Source: Clostridiales bacterium
Lineage (GTDB): Bacteria > Bacillota > Clostridia > Tissierellales > GPF-1
Reading direction: 5' to 3'
NCBI GenBank assembly: GCA_013619125.1
Contig: JABXKS010000003.1
Span: forward strand, 1 to 64,000
Length of the DNA: 64,000 nucleotides
In this document: in pieces, positions 37,889-48,307 of the stretch
Position numbering within the stretch: the stretch's first letter is position 1
Layout: each line of letters begins with the position of its first letter
Position numbers and translations under genes: made by a program
Notes under the pieces: generated by a model
Told to the model about the DNA's origin: nothing
Database searches by the model: none
What the model saw: only the letters and a program-made list of their open reading frames with translations

Positions 37889-39109
37889 ATGAAAAAGAAA
37901 GTCGTACTAGCCTATTCGGGCGGATTGGACACAACTGCAATTATTGCTTGGTTAAAGGAAACCTATGATTATGAAATTATCGCTGCCTGCATTGATGTAG
38001 GCCAAGGCAAAGAGCTCATCGGAATGGAAGAAAAAGCGATCGCCTCCGGCGCCAGCAAGATCTACATTGAAGATCAAACCCAACAGTTTCTTGAGGAATG
38101 CGCATGGCCCACCCTGAAAGCTGGCGCAGTGTATGAAAGCAAGTATATGCTGGGAACCTCCATCGCAAGACCTGTCATTGCAAAACGATTGGTTGAAATC
38201 GCAGTGGCTGAAGGGGCGGAAGCCATTTGTCATGGCTGTACCGGCAAAGGCAACGATCAAGTGCGTTTCGAGCTGACTATAAAAGCACTTTCTCCGGATA
38301 TGAAGATTATCGCGCCATGGAGAATTTGGGATATGCAATCCCGAGAAGATGTTATCGAGTATTGCGAAAATAAGGGCTTAACCCTCCCTTGGAAGAAAGA
38401 AGAAAGCTATAGCAGAGACAGAAATATCTGGCACTTGAGCCACGAGGGCTTGGAACTGGAAGACCCGGCTTTAGAACCCAACTACAAAAAATTGTTAAAA
38501 ATGACCACAACGCTTGAAGAGGCGCCGGACAAAGCGGAATATGTCACCATCGGCTACGAGAAAGGCATTCCAGTCTCTATCAATGGCGAAAATTTGGGTA
38601 CTGTCGCAATCATGGAAAAAGCCAATGAACTTGCGGGCAAGCACGGCATCGGTCTTTCCGATATCGTAGAAAGCCGAATTGTCGGCATGAAATCCAGGGG
38701 TGTCTATGAAACACCAGGCGGAACCTTATTGTACGCAGGTCACGAAGAACTGGAGCATTTGTGCCTCGACAAGCAGACCTACGCCTACAAACAAGTCATC
38801 GGAATCAAATTTGCCGAACTCGTGTACAGCGGCGAATGGTACACCCCGCTTCGTGAATCCCTAAGCGCCTTTGTTGATGTCACACAGGAAACTGTAACAG
38901 GAACCGTTAAGTTGAAGCTTTACAAGGGAAATATTATCCCGGCTGGCGCAGAATCCATCTACTCACTTTACAATGAGGATATTGCAAGTTTTGCGACGGG
39001 TGATTTGTATGACCATAAGGATGCGGCTGGATTCATCACCTTGTTTGGCTTGCCAATGAAGGTAAGAGCGATGATGCTTGATCAGGTAAAAAAAGGAAAG
39101 GATGAATAA
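37889..39109 (+). CDS. argG: argininosuccinate synthase
   Basis: Joins citrulline and aspartate using ATP. The 406-residue protein has the PP-loop AYSGGLDTT at the N-terminus, [15 protein letters not shown] and the [19 protein letters not shown] segment. ATG 37889 is chosen because AGGAGTG precedes it and [12 protein letters not shown] matches homologues; an ATG 16 codons upstream lies in the promoter. It is followed within 2 bp by argH. Confidence 0.97.
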   Translation: MKKKVVLAYSGGLDTTAIIAWLKETYDYEIIAACIDVGQGKELIGMEEKAIASGASKIYIEDQTQQFLEECAWPTLKAGAVYESKYMLGTSIARPVIAKRLVEIAVAEGAEAICHGCTGKGNDQVRFELTIKALSPDMKIIAPWRIWDMQSREDVIEYCENKGLTLPWKKEESYSRDRNIWHLSHEGLELEDPALEPNYKKLLKMTTTLEEAPDKAEYVTIGYEKGIPVSINGENLGTVAIMEKANELAGKHGIGLSDIVESRIVGMKSRGVYETPGGTLLYAGHEELEHLCLDKQTYAYKQVIGIKFAELVYSGEWYTPLRESLSAFVDVTQETVTGTVKLKLYKGNIIPAGAESIYSLYNEDIASFATGDLYDHKDAAGFITLFGLPMKVRAMMLDQVKKGKDE

Positions 39110-39110
39110 A

Positions 39111-40481
39111 ATGAAATTATGGGGCGGAAGATTCACACAGGCAACACACAAAGAAGTTGATGCATTTAACGCTTCCATCCCCTTTGATTACCGAATGTAC
39201 GCGGAAGATATCGAGGGGAGCGTGGCACACAGCAAGATGCTTCATAAGCAGGGCTTCTTTACAGATGCAGAACTGAAAGCAGTTGTAACAGAACTCGCTT
39301 CCCTGAAGAAAGAAATCGAGGCCGGGAACATCGATTGGAAGATCGAGTACGAAGATATCCATATGCATATCGAAGCTTTATTGACGGAAAAGTTGGGTGC
39401 AACGGCAAAAAAAATTCATACGGCCAGGAGTCGAAATGATCAGGTCGCTTTGGACTTCAAATTATATGCCAAAAAACAGGCGGTCGCGGCAAAAGAACAA
39501 CTGATCAATCTGGTACTGTTACTGGCAGAGATTGCACAGGAACATACAGAAACCATCCTGCCTGGATTCACCCATCTGCAGCACGCGCAGCCCATCACTC
39601 TCGCCCACCACTTGATGGCGTATGTCGAGATGTTTGCGCGAGATATCGAGCGAATGGAGTCGACCCTAGAGCGCATGAATCTGTCTCCTTTGGGAGCTGG
39701 CGCCCTGGCGACAACCACCCTAGATATTGACCCGCTGTTTACAGCCAAAGAATTGGGATTTTCCGGTGTTATGCGAAACAGCTTGGATGCGGTATCGGAC
39801 CGAGACTATCTTTTGGAATTGATGAACCATAACGCCCTGATTATGATGCATCTAAGCCGTTTTAGTGAAGAACTGATCATTTGGAATTCAACTGAATTTG
39901 GCTATATTCGTTTTGAAGACGCTTTTGCCACGGGCAGCAGCATGATGCCGCAAAAGAAAAACCCTGATCTACCGGAATTGATTCGCGGCAAAACAGGGCG
40001 TGTCTATGGAAGTCTAGTCTCTCTTTTGACGACCATGAAGGCCTTGCCTCTGGCCTACAACAAGGATATGCAGGAGGACAAGGAGGCATTCTTCAATTCG
40101 AGCGATACCGTTTCTCAATGCTTGTCGATCTTCACCTTCCTAATTGCAGGTGGTATCCTCTTCAATAAAGAGAAGATGTTCGCATCCGCAAAGAAAGGCT
40201 ACCTCAATGCCACTGACTTGGCCGATTATTTGGTAGAGCATGATGTTCCATTTCGAGACGCTCACCATATCGTCGGTGAATTGGTCGCTCTAGCCATTGA
40301 AAAGGGCGTTTCCTTAGAAGAGCTTGCTTTATCCGATTATCAATCAATACACGCTGACATTGATTCCTCCGTGTATGGCTTCCTCGCTTTGGAAGCCTGC
40401 GTCAAACGAAGAAATCAACCTGGCGGACCAGCGCCAAATCGTGTCCTCGATCATATCAATTTCATTAAAAATCAATACTAA
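39111..40481 (+). CDS. argH: argininosuccinate lyase
   Basis: Cleaves argininosuccinate to arginine and fumarate. The 456-residue protein has the fumarase/aspartase superfamily signature GSSMMPQKKNPD and the TARSRNDQV region. ATG 39111 gives the canonical MKLWGGRF; an ATG three codons earlier overlaps argG and is too close to the AAAGGA ribosome site. It completes the arginine pathway encoded here except for ornithine carbamoyltransferase (argF), which is absent from the window. Confidence 0.96.
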   Translation: MKLWGGRFTQATHKEVDAFNASIPFDYRMYAEDIEGSVAHSKMLHKQGFFTDAELKAVVTELASLKKEIEAGNIDWKIEYEDIHMHIEALLTEKLGATAKKIHTARSRNDQVALDFKLYAKKQAVAAKEQLINLVLLLAEIAQEHTETILPGFTHLQHAQPITLAHHLMAYVEMFARDIERMESTLERMNLSPLGAGALATTTLDIDPLFTAKELGFSGVMRNSLDAVSDRDYLLELMNHNALIMMHLSRFSEELIIWNSTEFGYIRFEDAFATGSSMMPQKKNPDLPELIRGKTGRVYGSLVSLLTTMKALPLAYNKDMQEDKEAFFNSSDTVSQCLSIFTFLIAGGILFNKEKMFASAKKGYLNATDLADYLVEHDVPFRDAHHIVGELVALAIEKGVSLEELALSDYQSIHADIDSSVYGFLALEACVKRRNQPGGPAPNRVLDHINFIKNQY

Positions 40482-40541
40482 AAAAAGCCTATGGTCCGAG
40501 TTGCCCCCTATAAGGGGAGCATCTCGAGCCTAGGCTTTTTT
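40481..40541. terminator. extended bidirectional terminator argH / oppA
   Basis: Outer stem AAAAAAGCCTA/TAGGCTTTTTT (11 bp) encloses further paired blocks (CGAG/CTCG, GCCCC/GGGGA part) to a 6-nt loop, so the whole 61 nt folds as one long hairpin between convergent genes. Confidence 0.82.
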
Positions 40542-40570
40542 ATTTGTTCTTTTCGTTCCAATTCTCGACT

Positions 40571-42256
40571 CTATTTTTCGATCGATGTCCATTTGAACTC
40601 ATTGTCGACTCCAACTGGGAATCGAACCAATCCTTTGACATACTCTTTTTCAACCATGTTGCGTGCACGATAGTAAATCGGTGCAACTGGCATTTCAGCG
40701 TCTAAAATTTGTGCCGCTTCAATCATCGCGTCCATTCTTTCGCTACCAGCAGTAACCGTTGCTTTTTCAATCAACGCATCATACTCTGGATTCGCCCAGA
40801 AAGAGTTATTGTTACCGCTTCCCGCGATCATCGTGTCCAAGAATGTCATTGGATCATTGTAATCCGCACCCCATCCTGCTAGAGAAATGGTGTACTCTTT
40901 CGCATTGTACTTGTCCAAACGAATGGCGAATGACACCGCCTCAACAGGAACCTCAATTTCAAGGGTCTGTTTCCACATTTGTTGGAATGCCTGGCCAAAT
41001 TTCTTGGCTACATCAGATTCACCAGTCAAGTACGTAACATGCGCTGCCAACTCTTCGCGAGTTTTGCCAACTTCCGCAAGTCCCTCGTCCAATAATTGAT
41101 TCGCCTCAGCCATTCCAGCTTCGCCTTCTGTTCCCATATCCTTCAAAGTAATTCCCGTTTGATCCGTGAAGTCTCCACCGTCTTTTCCAGGAATTCCGTT
41201 CGGCACAAAGGCACCGGCTACAACCGAACCATTCGCCAATACATTATCAACAAAAGCAGATCGATTCAATGCCATGGAGAATGCTTTTCGAATCTTTACA
41301 TTCGCAAAGAATTCATCTTCACAGTTGTACTGCATATACCAAGTGGTTGCCATTGGCATAGAAATAAACTCATCGGAATCGCGATATTTGTCCAAGTACT
41401 CGCTCGGTACGGCAATCGTGTCCAACTCGCCTGTTTCATATAAGTTGATTGGTGTATTTAAATCCACGAGCATATCACCTTCAATGCGATCCAACTTCAC
41501 TGCTTCCGCATCCCAATACAACTCATTTTTCACCATATCTAGTTTTTGCTCTTGCATCCATGTTTCCACTTTAAATGGTCCTGATGAAACCATGAATTCT
41601 GGCGCTGTTGCAAAATTGTCGCCAAATTCAACAACACTTGCTTCTTGCACCGGGTAATAGGTGATGAATCCCAATAGTGACAAGAAGTATGGTGTTGGTC
41701 GCTCCAGTGTCACTTCCACTGTCTTTTCATCAAGCACCTGCACCCCAAGCTCGTCAATTCCTAGCTCACCTTTACTGATGGCTTGCGCGTTCTTGATTGG
41801 ATACAATTGATACGCATATTGCGCTGCAGTTGCCGGATCGACAACACGACGCCATGAGAAAAGCACATCGCTTGCCGTAATGGCAGATCCGTCATCCCAA
41901 TTCGCGTCACGCAAGGTAAAGGTGTAAATCGTTCCGTCCTCAGAGACCGTCATGGATTCTGCCAGGCCTGTTCCAATCAAGGCTTCTCCCTGCGCATTCA
42001 AACGGACCAAACCTTCCAATGTATCGTTCAAGATCATGATCGATATCTGGTCAGTCGTTGTTGCTGGATCCAGGTCTGGTGGATTGGCTCCCCAGTTTAC
42101 GCGTAGGATTTGCTCCGATGCTTCTTCTGTTGGTTCCACTGTTCCTTCGGGTTGCTCTGTTGCTGTCGCAGTAGTCGGCTCACTACCGCCACAACCGGCT
42201 AATCCTACCGATAAAATCATTAGGATCGCCAAAAGTAATGTCATTTTTCTCTTCAT
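40571..42256 (-). CDS. peptide ABC transporter substrate-binding lipoprotein
   Basis: A 561-residue family-5 (OppA/DppA) extracellular solute-binding protein. A signal peptide with lipobox GLAGC (Cys22) anchors it to the membrane; a T/E/P-rich linker follows, then the binding domain (NWGANPPDLDPATTTD, FTLRDANWDDGSAITASDVLFSWRR). It is a close paralogue of the next gene upstream and is separated from it by a terminator, so it probably has its own promoter in the 213-bp gap, though none stands out. OppA-type names are given by family; ligand preference is unknown. Confidence 0.92.
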   Translation of the reverse strand: MKRKMTLLLAILMILSVGLAGCGGSEPTTATATEQPEGTVEPTEEASEQILRVNWGANPPDLDPATTTDQISIMILNDTLEGLVRLNAQGEALIGTGLAESMTVSEDGTIYTFTLRDANWDDGSAITASDVLFSWRRVVDPATAAQYAYQLYPIKNAQAISKGELGIDELGVQVLDEKTVEVTLERPTPYFLSLLGFITYYPVQEASVVEFGDNFATAPEFMVSSGPFKVETWMQEQKLDMVKNELYWDAEAVKLDRIEGDMLVDLNTPINLYETGELDTIAVPSEYLDKYRDSDEFISMPMATTWYMQYNCEDEFFANVKIRKAFSMALNRSAFVDNVLANGSVVAGAFVPNGIPGKDGGDFTDQTGITLKDMGTEGEAGMAEANQLLDEGLAEVGKTREELAAHVTYLTGESDVAKKFGQAFQQMWKQTLEIEVPVEAVSFAIRLDKYNAKEYTISLAGWGADYNDPMTFLDTMIAGSGNNNSFWANPEYDALIEKATVTAGSERMDAMIEAAQILDAEMPVAPIYYRARNMVEKEYVKGLVRFPVGVDNEFKWTSIEK

Positions 42257-42424
42257 GATATATCCCCTTTTTTTGTTTATGGCTTAGGTTAAATCTTACG
42301 ACTCGTAATCACTTTTCGCAAGAGAAATTCATAAGATTGAAGCTTTCTTAATCCACATTACAATCCATTCACATAGACTCCCTCTAAAACGTCATATACA
42401 AAACGTTTCCATGACTTTTCTGCA

Positions 42425-42455
42425 ACAAAAAAGACCCTCCATATGGAGGGTCTTT
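42425..42455 (-). terminator. terminator between the two oppA paralogues
   Basis: An 11-bp perfect stem AAAGACCCTCC with its complement and ATAT loop, then A/T-rich T tract on minus, 16 bp after the upstream gene's stop. Confidence 0.9.
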
Positions 42456-42470
42456 CTATGGTTTCAACTC

Positions 42471-44198
42471 TTACTTGTTCGCTTTCGCGTACTCTTCAGA
42501 ATCGATATAGGTCCATTTGTACTCATTATCTACACCAACTGGGAATCGAACGATTCCTTTCACGTATGGTTTTTCAACAAAGTTACGTGCGCGGAAGTAG
42601 ATAGGAGAAATTGGCCATTCATCCCACAATACTTGTTGTGCGTTGATCATGTTTTGGATGCGCTCATTTCCAGTTCCGTTGATCGCTGCTTCGATATTCA
42701 TGTCATACACTGGAGATCCCCAGAATGTGTCATTGTTACCGCCGCCAGTTACGAACATATCCATAAATGTCATCGCGTCAGCGTAGTCAGCACCCCAACC
42801 TGCTAATGAGATTGTGAATTCGCCTGAGTTGTATTTGTCAAGACGGATTGCGAAAGAAACGGCTTCGATAGATACATCAATATCAAACGCGTCTTTCCAC
42901 ATTTGTTGCAATGCTTGACCCAATTTTTTAGCTACGTCAGACTCGCCAGTCAAGTAAGAAATATGCGCGCCCAACTCTTCGCGAGTTTTGCCAACTTCTG
43001 CAAGACCTTCGTCTAACAATGCATTTGCTTCGTCAATCGCTACTTGTCCCATTGAGCCAGCATCATAAACTTCGCCAGCACATTGCTCATTGAAGTCGCC
43101 GCCATCGATTCCAGGGAATCCTGGAGGTGTCAATGCCCATGCTACTTGAGAGCCATTAGCTAATACGTTGTCTACGAACGCTCGGCGGTTAATCGCGATC
43201 GAGAATGCCTTACGAATTTTCACGTTAGTGAAGAACTCGTCAGATGTGTTAAATTGCAGATACCAAGCTACAGCTTCTGCCATGTTAGTGAACTCAGCAG
43301 AATCACGATACTTGTCAAGGTATTCAGTTGGAACACCGATTGTATCCAATCCGCCAGTTTCATACAAGTTAATTGGAGTGTTCAAGTCGACAATCATATC
43401 GCCCTGGATTTCTTCCAACATTACAGCATCTTTATCCCAGTAGTTTTCGTTCTTCGCAAGATTCAATTTTTGCTCTGGAATCCACTCAGATACTACATAA
43501 GGTCCTGAATAAACCATTGTCTCTGGGCTTGATGCATACGTATCGCCCATTTGCTCAACTGCTGCTTTTTGAGCTGGTAGATATGTGATGAAAGAAGTCA
43601 AAGACAAGAAGAATGGAGTTACACGCTCAAGTTGAACTTCTAATGTTTTGTCGTCAAGCGCTTTGATTCCAACTTCTTCTAGGCCGATTTCGCCATTGTT
43701 TGCTGCCTGTGCGTTCTTGATATGGTACAGCTGGTATGAATATTGAGATGCAGTTGCAGGATCAATTGCGCGCATCCATGCATATTCAAAATCATAGGCT
43801 GTAATTGCAGATCCGTCAGACCACTTTGCATCACGAAGTGTGAAAGTGTAAAGTGTTCCATCTTCAGAGATTTGAACATCTGCAGCCAATCCGCTTCCAA
43901 CTACTGCTTCGCCTTGTGCGTTCAAGCGAACCATTCCTTCAAGAGTTGCATTCAACACTTGGAAAGATACGGTATCAGTCGTAGTTTGTGGATCCAAATC
44001 TGGTGGGTTAGAACCCCAGTTCAGTCGCAAAATTTGTTCTGCCTCAGGTGCCGGTTCTTCTGTTGCTGGATCCTCTGTTGCTGCAGGTTCTTCAGTCGCC
44101 GCAGGGGTTTCTGTAGCCGCAGGTTCAGTTTGTGTACATCCAGCAAAGAATGTTACTGTCATTAGAACAACTAATAACAATGCTAGCAATCGCTTCAT
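42471..44198 (-). CDS. peptide ABC transporter substrate-binding lipoprotein (paralogue)
   Basis: A 575-residue OppA-like protein with signal peptide and lipobox FFAGC (Cys21), a long T/E/P/A linker (about 25-60, rich in ATEEP) and the family-5 binding domain. It aligns along its length with the adjacent 561-residue protein (for example LRLNWGSNPPDLDP against LRVNWGANPPDLDP), showing tandem duplication. It has a perfect consensus promoter 140 bp upstream and ends at a strong terminator, so it is likely highly expressed on its own, as is common for binding proteins in excess over permease. Confidence 0.92.
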   Translation of the reverse strand: MKRLLALLLVVLMTVTFFAGCTQTEPAATETPAATEEPAATEDPATEEPAPEAEQILRLNWGSNPPDLDPQTTTDTVSFQVLNATLEGMVRLNAQGEAVVGSGLAADVQISEDGTLYTFTLRDAKWSDGSAITAYDFEYAWMRAIDPATASQYSYQLYHIKNAQAANNGEIGLEEVGIKALDDKTLEVQLERVTPFFLSLTSFITYLPAQKAAVEQMGDTYASSPETMVYSGPYVVSEWIPEQKLNLAKNENYWDKDAVMLEEIQGDMIVDLNTPINLYETGGLDTIGVPTEYLDKYRDSAEFTNMAEAVAWYLQFNTSDEFFTNVKIRKAFSIAINRRAFVDNVLANGSQVAWALTPPGFPGIDGGDFNEQCAGEVYDAGSMGQVAIDEANALLDEGLAEVGKTREELGAHISYLTGESDVAKKLGQALQQMWKDAFDIDVSIEAVSFAIRLDKYNSGEFTISLAGWGADYADAMTFMDMFVTGGGNNDTFWGSPVYDMNIEAAINGTGNERIQNMINAQQVLWDEWPISPIYFRARNFVEKPYVKGIVRFPVGVDNEYKWTYIDSEEYAKANK

Positions 44199-44532
44199 TC
44201 ATTCGTCCTCCTTATTTTTGGATGATCGTCGAGGTGCAATCGAAACCTTCCCTTTACGAAGTCGAACCGCCATTTCCAACTTCATAAAAAGGACATGAAT
44301 CCTAGGTTTCTTTTACGTTTCCTTAACAACTAATTCCATTATAAATACTTTGCATGGAACTGTCAATAAATTATTGTAATACCTAGAAATCGTTATCAGC
44401 CTTGCAACCATGCGATTTAAAGGTATTTTTACAGGGTTTTCCCATTCAAGTATTTACCAGATTGACATTGGTTTTCGGATAAAATTCATAGATTTGTGAC
44501 AGAATGTCAACAGATTATTCATAGAGTTGACG
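44199..44532. other. intergenic leader with promoter
   Basis: This 334-bp gap carries the consensus promoter at 44338-44366 and a 140-nt untranslated leader for the OppA paralogue. I see no small gene and no recognisable riboswitch core. No terminator hairpin is evident after the upstream binding-protein gene. Confidence 0.6.
44338..44366 (-). promoter_or_regulatory. consensus promoter of the oppA paralogue
   Basis: TTGACA, 17-bp spacer, TATAAT on minus: a perfect consensus match. The resulting 5' leader would be about 130-140 nt. Confidence 0.88.
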
Positions 44533-46248
44533 CTAGTTTAGAGACAAAACCGAACTCCCCGTCCGCTTAATAATCATCTGTTTTGCCTGATCAGCCCATC
44601 CACTATAAGCAGAGGGATGAAAGTTCTCCACACGATTATTGACACCCATCATCTCCACATTATACGAAAGAAAAAGATACGGGAGGTCTTGATTGGCAAT
44701 CCGAATCCACTGTTCAACCAGCATCTCTCGTTCCTCTTCCCGGACGGTGCGAAGCACCTCTAGAAAGATTTTTTCCGCCTTTTCATTTTGATATCCAACG
44801 CTATTGTATCCGCCCACGCGATCCGATTGCCGATCAAAGGTGCCCAGCATTTGCTGTTCGGGGCCAATCACCCAATGCAAGGTGTAGGCATCAAAATCTC
44901 GTTGAAAAAACACGCGATCCACCAATTCATCAAAGGATAAAAACTCAACATCCATCACGATCCCCAAGTCTTTTAGGTTGGATCGCAAAAGGGCTGCCAC
45001 ATTATAAGAATAGTTGGAGTCCGTATAGGTCGACAAGGTAAATCGAAATTCCTTGCCTTCCTTCTCAAGGATCCCATCCTTATCCAAATCTTCCCACCCA
45101 GCCTCTTGTAAAAGCGCCTTGGCCTGTTTGGGATCAAATGGATACACCTCCAGCCCATCGATGGTTAACGCCGTTAGATAGGGCGCAGGTGCGTTACACA
45201 CTTCCCCATAGCCTTTGTAAAACGTTTCCACGAAGAAGGCGCGATTGATTCCATGCATCATTGCCTGCCGCACTTTCACATCTTGAAACATTGGATCCCG
45301 CAGATTCAAGCCCATATAGCCATATGAATTAGAATCATGAGAGATCAACTCCATTTGAGAACTCGAAGAGAGACGTTGTACATTTTGAGGATTGGGATTG
45401 ATAGAAGCAATATCCAGCTTTCCCTCCGCTAGATAATAGACACTGTTCGCGTCGTAATTTTCCAACTTCACAATTTCAATTCCATCGATATTGGCAGGCT
45501 TTTGATAATACTCCTCGTTCGCCTCCAGCTTGATGGATTGATCCGTATGATTCACCAGTCGAAAGGCCCCGCTTCCAATGGGTTTGTCATTCAGAGCAAG
45601 GAAGCTCCCCCAAGAATCCACCTGATAGATATGCTTGGGCAGAATTCCGAATTGAAAATCATAGAGTTTTAGCACATTAGGCTCGTCCAAAACAAATTGA
45701 ATCGTTCTTTCATCCAGGATTTGAATGCCATCGATCTCATCCGCGTCGCTCTTGCGCTGGTTAAACGCGCGCGCGCCTTCCAAATCCATAACCTTGTCAG
45801 AAAAGGGCCCTTGATAATAGGGGCTCGCCAAAAACAAATAGGTAAAAGCAACATCTTCCGTTGTCAAAGGGGTACCATCATGGAAGTAAATCCCTTCCTT
45901 CAGATGAAAGGTATAGGTCTTCGCATCATCGGACACCTCCCAAAATGCAGCCAATTCTGGAATCAATTCCCCTTGCGCGTTAATATCCACCAAACCGTCA
46001 AACACTAATTCACAAACGCGCTCTTCTCCACTGGTTGTTGCTAACAGCGGATTGTATCGGTCGCCAATATTCTTCTCAGCGACAATTAAACGATTTTCAT
46101 TTTTCTCCACCGCAGGCGGCAGATACACCACATTTTCTTGACGCCCAGGTCCCCACAATCCATTGGGAATAATATTGGACGTATAGGTAATCAACGCGCC
46201 GAAAAGGACGATCAATGCAAATAAGTATTTTCGTAAAGATTTCAACAT
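44533..46248 (-). CDS. membrane-anchored family-5 solute-binding protein
   Basis: A 571-residue OppA-superfamily protein more distant from the other two. It has an N-terminal hydrophobic helix (about 6-25) with no lipobox cysteine, so it is likely tethered by an uncleaved signal anchor or secreted. The binding domain starts near RLIVAEKNIGDRYNPLLATT. ATG 46248 is chosen (AAGGGGGATGAA upstream). It follows oppF, from which it is separated by an intra-operon terminator, leaving only about 26 nt before the ATG; expression by partial read-through is likely. Confidence 0.88.
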   Translation of the reverse strand: MLKSLRKYLFALIVLFGALITYTSNIIPNGLWGPGRQENVVYLPPAVEKNENRLIVAEKNIGDRYNPLLATTSGEERVCELVFDGLVDINAQGELIPELAAFWEVSDDAKTYTFHLKEGIYFHDGTPLTTEDVAFTYLFLASPYYQGPFSDKVMDLEGARAFNQRKSDADEIDGIQILDERTIQFVLDEPNVLKLYDFQFGILPKHIYQVDSWGSFLALNDKPIGSGAFRLVNHTDQSIKLEANEEYYQKPANIDGIEIVKLENYDANSVYYLAEGKLDIASINPNPQNVQRLSSSSQMELISHDSNSYGYMGLNLRDPMFQDVKVRQAMMHGINRAFFVETFYKGYGEVCNAPAPYLTALTIDGLEVYPFDPKQAKALLQEAGWEDLDKDGILEKEGKEFRFTLSTYTDSNYSYNVAALLRSNLKDLGIVMDVEFLSFDELVDRVFFQRDFDAYTLHWVIGPEQQMLGTFDRQSDRVGGYNSVGYQNEKAEKIFLEVLRTVREEEREMLVEQWIRIANQDLPYLFLSYNVEMMGVNNRVENFHPSAYSGWADQAKQMIIKRTGSSVLSLN

Positions 46249-46273
46249 TTCATCCCCCTTTCCATTTTTGTGC

Positions 46274-46297
46274 AAAAAAAGCCCTCATACGAGGGCT
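46274..46297 (-). terminator. intra-operon terminator oppF / binding protein
   Basis: AGCCCTC/GAGGGCT with a GTAT loop on minus, followed by seven T residues; it starts 6 bp after the oppF stop. Confidence 0.85.
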
Positions 46298-46302
46298 CCC
46301 AC

Positions 46303-47274
46303 TTATTTTACTAGATGACAAGCTACAAAATGATTCGGGCGTTTTTCTAGAAGTACAGGTCGCTCTCGCCGACAAATATCCTGAACCAATTCGCAACGCG
46401 CCTGGAACTTGCATCCTCCCGGTGGATTGATCGGAGACGGCACATCACCCTCCAAAATAATCCGCTGACGTTCTCTTTCAATGGTTGGATCCGGAATCGG
46501 AACAGCTGAAAGCAAGGCTTTTGTATATGGATGCAGCGGCTCTTCATAAAGATCCTCACTGCTTGCCAATTCTACAATCGCACCCAAGTACATAACCGCA
46601 ATCCGATCAGAGATATGCTTGACCATGGAAAGATCATGAGCAATAAACAAATAGGTCAGTCCAAGCTTTCGCTGCAAGTCAATCAATAGATTGACAACCT
46701 GCGCTTGAATCGATACATCCAAAGCAGAAATCGGTTCGTCGCAAACAATAAACTTCGGTTCGATTGCCAATGAACGTGCAATTCCAATTCGCTGTCGCTG
46801 TCCGCCACTAAATTCATGCGGAAAACGGCTCGCATGTTCTTTGCTCAAGCCTACCAATTCCAAAAGCTCATAAATTCGCATTTGACGGTCCTTGCTTTTA
46901 TAAAGCCCGTGAATGTCGATGCCTTCACCAACAATATCACCAACCGTCATACGAGGATTCAATGAGGCATAAGGATCTTGGAAAATCATTTGCGCATGGC
47001 GTGTAAAATCCTTCAATTGGGTGCGATTCAATGTATGAACATCCATCCCATCATAAATTACCTCGCCATCCGTCGCATCATACAATCGAATGATTGTACG
47101 TCCGGTTGTTGATTTGCCACAACCCGACTCGCCAACCAAACCAAGGGTTTCCCCCTCATGAATCTTGAAAGAAATATCATCAACTGCTTTCAAGATGGCG
47201 TTATGACCAACTTTGAAGTATTTTTTCATGTTTTTCACTTCAAGTAAAACTTTGCGATCTTCTAGATTACTCAT
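46303..47274 (-). CDS. oppF: oligopeptide ABC transporter ATPase OppF
   Basis: One of two nucleotide-binding subunits of the peptide importer. The 323-residue protein has Walker [10 protein letters not shown], the signature FSGGQRQR, Walker [13 protein letters not shown] and the C-terminal oligopeptide/dipeptide cysteine region [14 protein letters not shown], which in homologues can bind an Fe-S cluster. Overlaps oppD by 8 bp. Confidence 0.95.
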   Translation of the reverse strand: MSNLEDRKVLLEVKNMKKYFKVGHNAILKAVDDISFKIHEGETLGLVGESGCGKSTTGRTIIRLYDATDGEVIYDGMDVHTLNRTQLKDFTRHAQMIFQDPYASLNPRMTVGDIVGEGIDIHGLYKSKDRQMRIYELLELVGLSKEHASRFPHEFSGGQRQRIGIARSLAIEPKFIVCDEPISALDVSIQAQVVNLLIDLQRKLGLTYLFIAHDLSMVKHISDRIAVMYLGAIVELASSEDLYEEPLHPYTKALLSAVPIPDPTIERERQRIILEGDVPSPINPPGGCKFQARCELVQDICRRERPVLLEKRPNHFVACHLVK

Positions 47275-48295
47275 TCTCTACGCCACCCCTTCCTGTAATT
47301 GGATTGATAACCTTCGGTGCCATCTCATTCTGCAACCAGCAATGAACATAATGCGAGTCCGACACCTCGGTTCGTGGTGGGAATGCTTCCTGACAAATTT
47401 CCATGGCATGCTCACATCGAGCTGCAAACGGGCAGCCTGCAGGCGGTTTCAGCAAATCTGGCGGTTGACCGTCGATCGGATTCAATTGTTCCTTGTTTTT
47501 CGCATCCAGGCGAGGAACTGACTTCATCAATCCCCATGTGTAAGGATGCTCTCCTTGATGGAAAATATCGTCAGCTGATCCAGATTCAATAATGACACCG
47601 GAATACATAACCGCAATACGGTCCGCCATATTTGCCACAACACCCAAATCATGGGTAATGAAGATAATTCCAGTTTCAAAATCTTTTTGCAAAGACTGCA
47701 TCAGTTCCAATATTTGCGCTTGAATTGTTACATCCAACGCGGTGGTTGGTTCATCAGCAATCAATAATTTTGGATTACAAGCCAAAGCAATGGCAATCAT
47801 GGCACGCTGGCGCATTCCGCCTGAATACTCATGTGGATATTGAGTAATTCGCTTTTCAGGCGTTGGGATTCCAACGACACGAAGCATTTCAATCGCGCGG
47901 GCGCGGGCGTCTTCTTTCGACATGCCCTGATGCTTGATCAAACCTTCCATAATCTGCTTGCCAACCTTCATGGTTGGATTCAATGATGTCATTGGATCTT
48001 GGAAGATCATTGAGATCTCGCTGCCGCGAATTGTTTCCATTTGCTTTTCAGTCATCTTTAGAACATCTTCGCCTTCAAAAATGACTTCACCAGATTTAAA
48101 TCTTCCCGGTGGAGTTGGAATCAAACGCATTATGGATTTTGCCGTTACAGACTTTCCACAACCTGATTCACCAACAATCGCGAGGGTTTCTCCCTTGTCT
48201 ACATGGAAGGTAACACCACGGACTGCTTGCACTTCACCAGCATAGGTATCAAACGATACCTGTAACTCATTTACCTCTACTAATCTTTCAGCCAC
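47267..48295 (-). CDS. oppD: oligopeptide ABC transporter ATPase OppD
   Basis: Partner of OppF. The 342-residue protein has Walker [10 protein letters not shown], signature YSGGMRQR, Walker [13 protein letters not shown] and a C-terminal [14 protein letters not shown] region. It lies 12 bp after oppC and overlaps oppF. The D/F assignment follows gene order and similarity of the signatures. Confidence 0.95.
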   Translation of the reverse strand: MAERLVEVNELQVSFDTYAGEVQAVRGVTFHVDKGETLAIVGESGCGKSVTAKSIMRLIPTPPGRFKSGEVIFEGEDVLKMTEKQMETIRGSEISMIFQDPMTSLNPTMKVGKQIMEGLIKHQGMSKEDARARAIEMLRVVGIPTPEKRITQYPHEYSGGMRQRAMIAIALACNPKLLIADEPTTALDVTIQAQILELMQSLQKDFETGIIFITHDLGVVANMADRIAVMYSGVIIESGSADDIFHQGEHPYTWGLMKSVPRLDAKNKEQLNPIDGQPPDLLKPPAGCPFAARCEHAMEICQEAFPPRTEVSDSHYVHCWLQNEMAPKVINPITGRGGVENE

Positions 48296-48307
48296 AATCT
48301 TCCCTCC

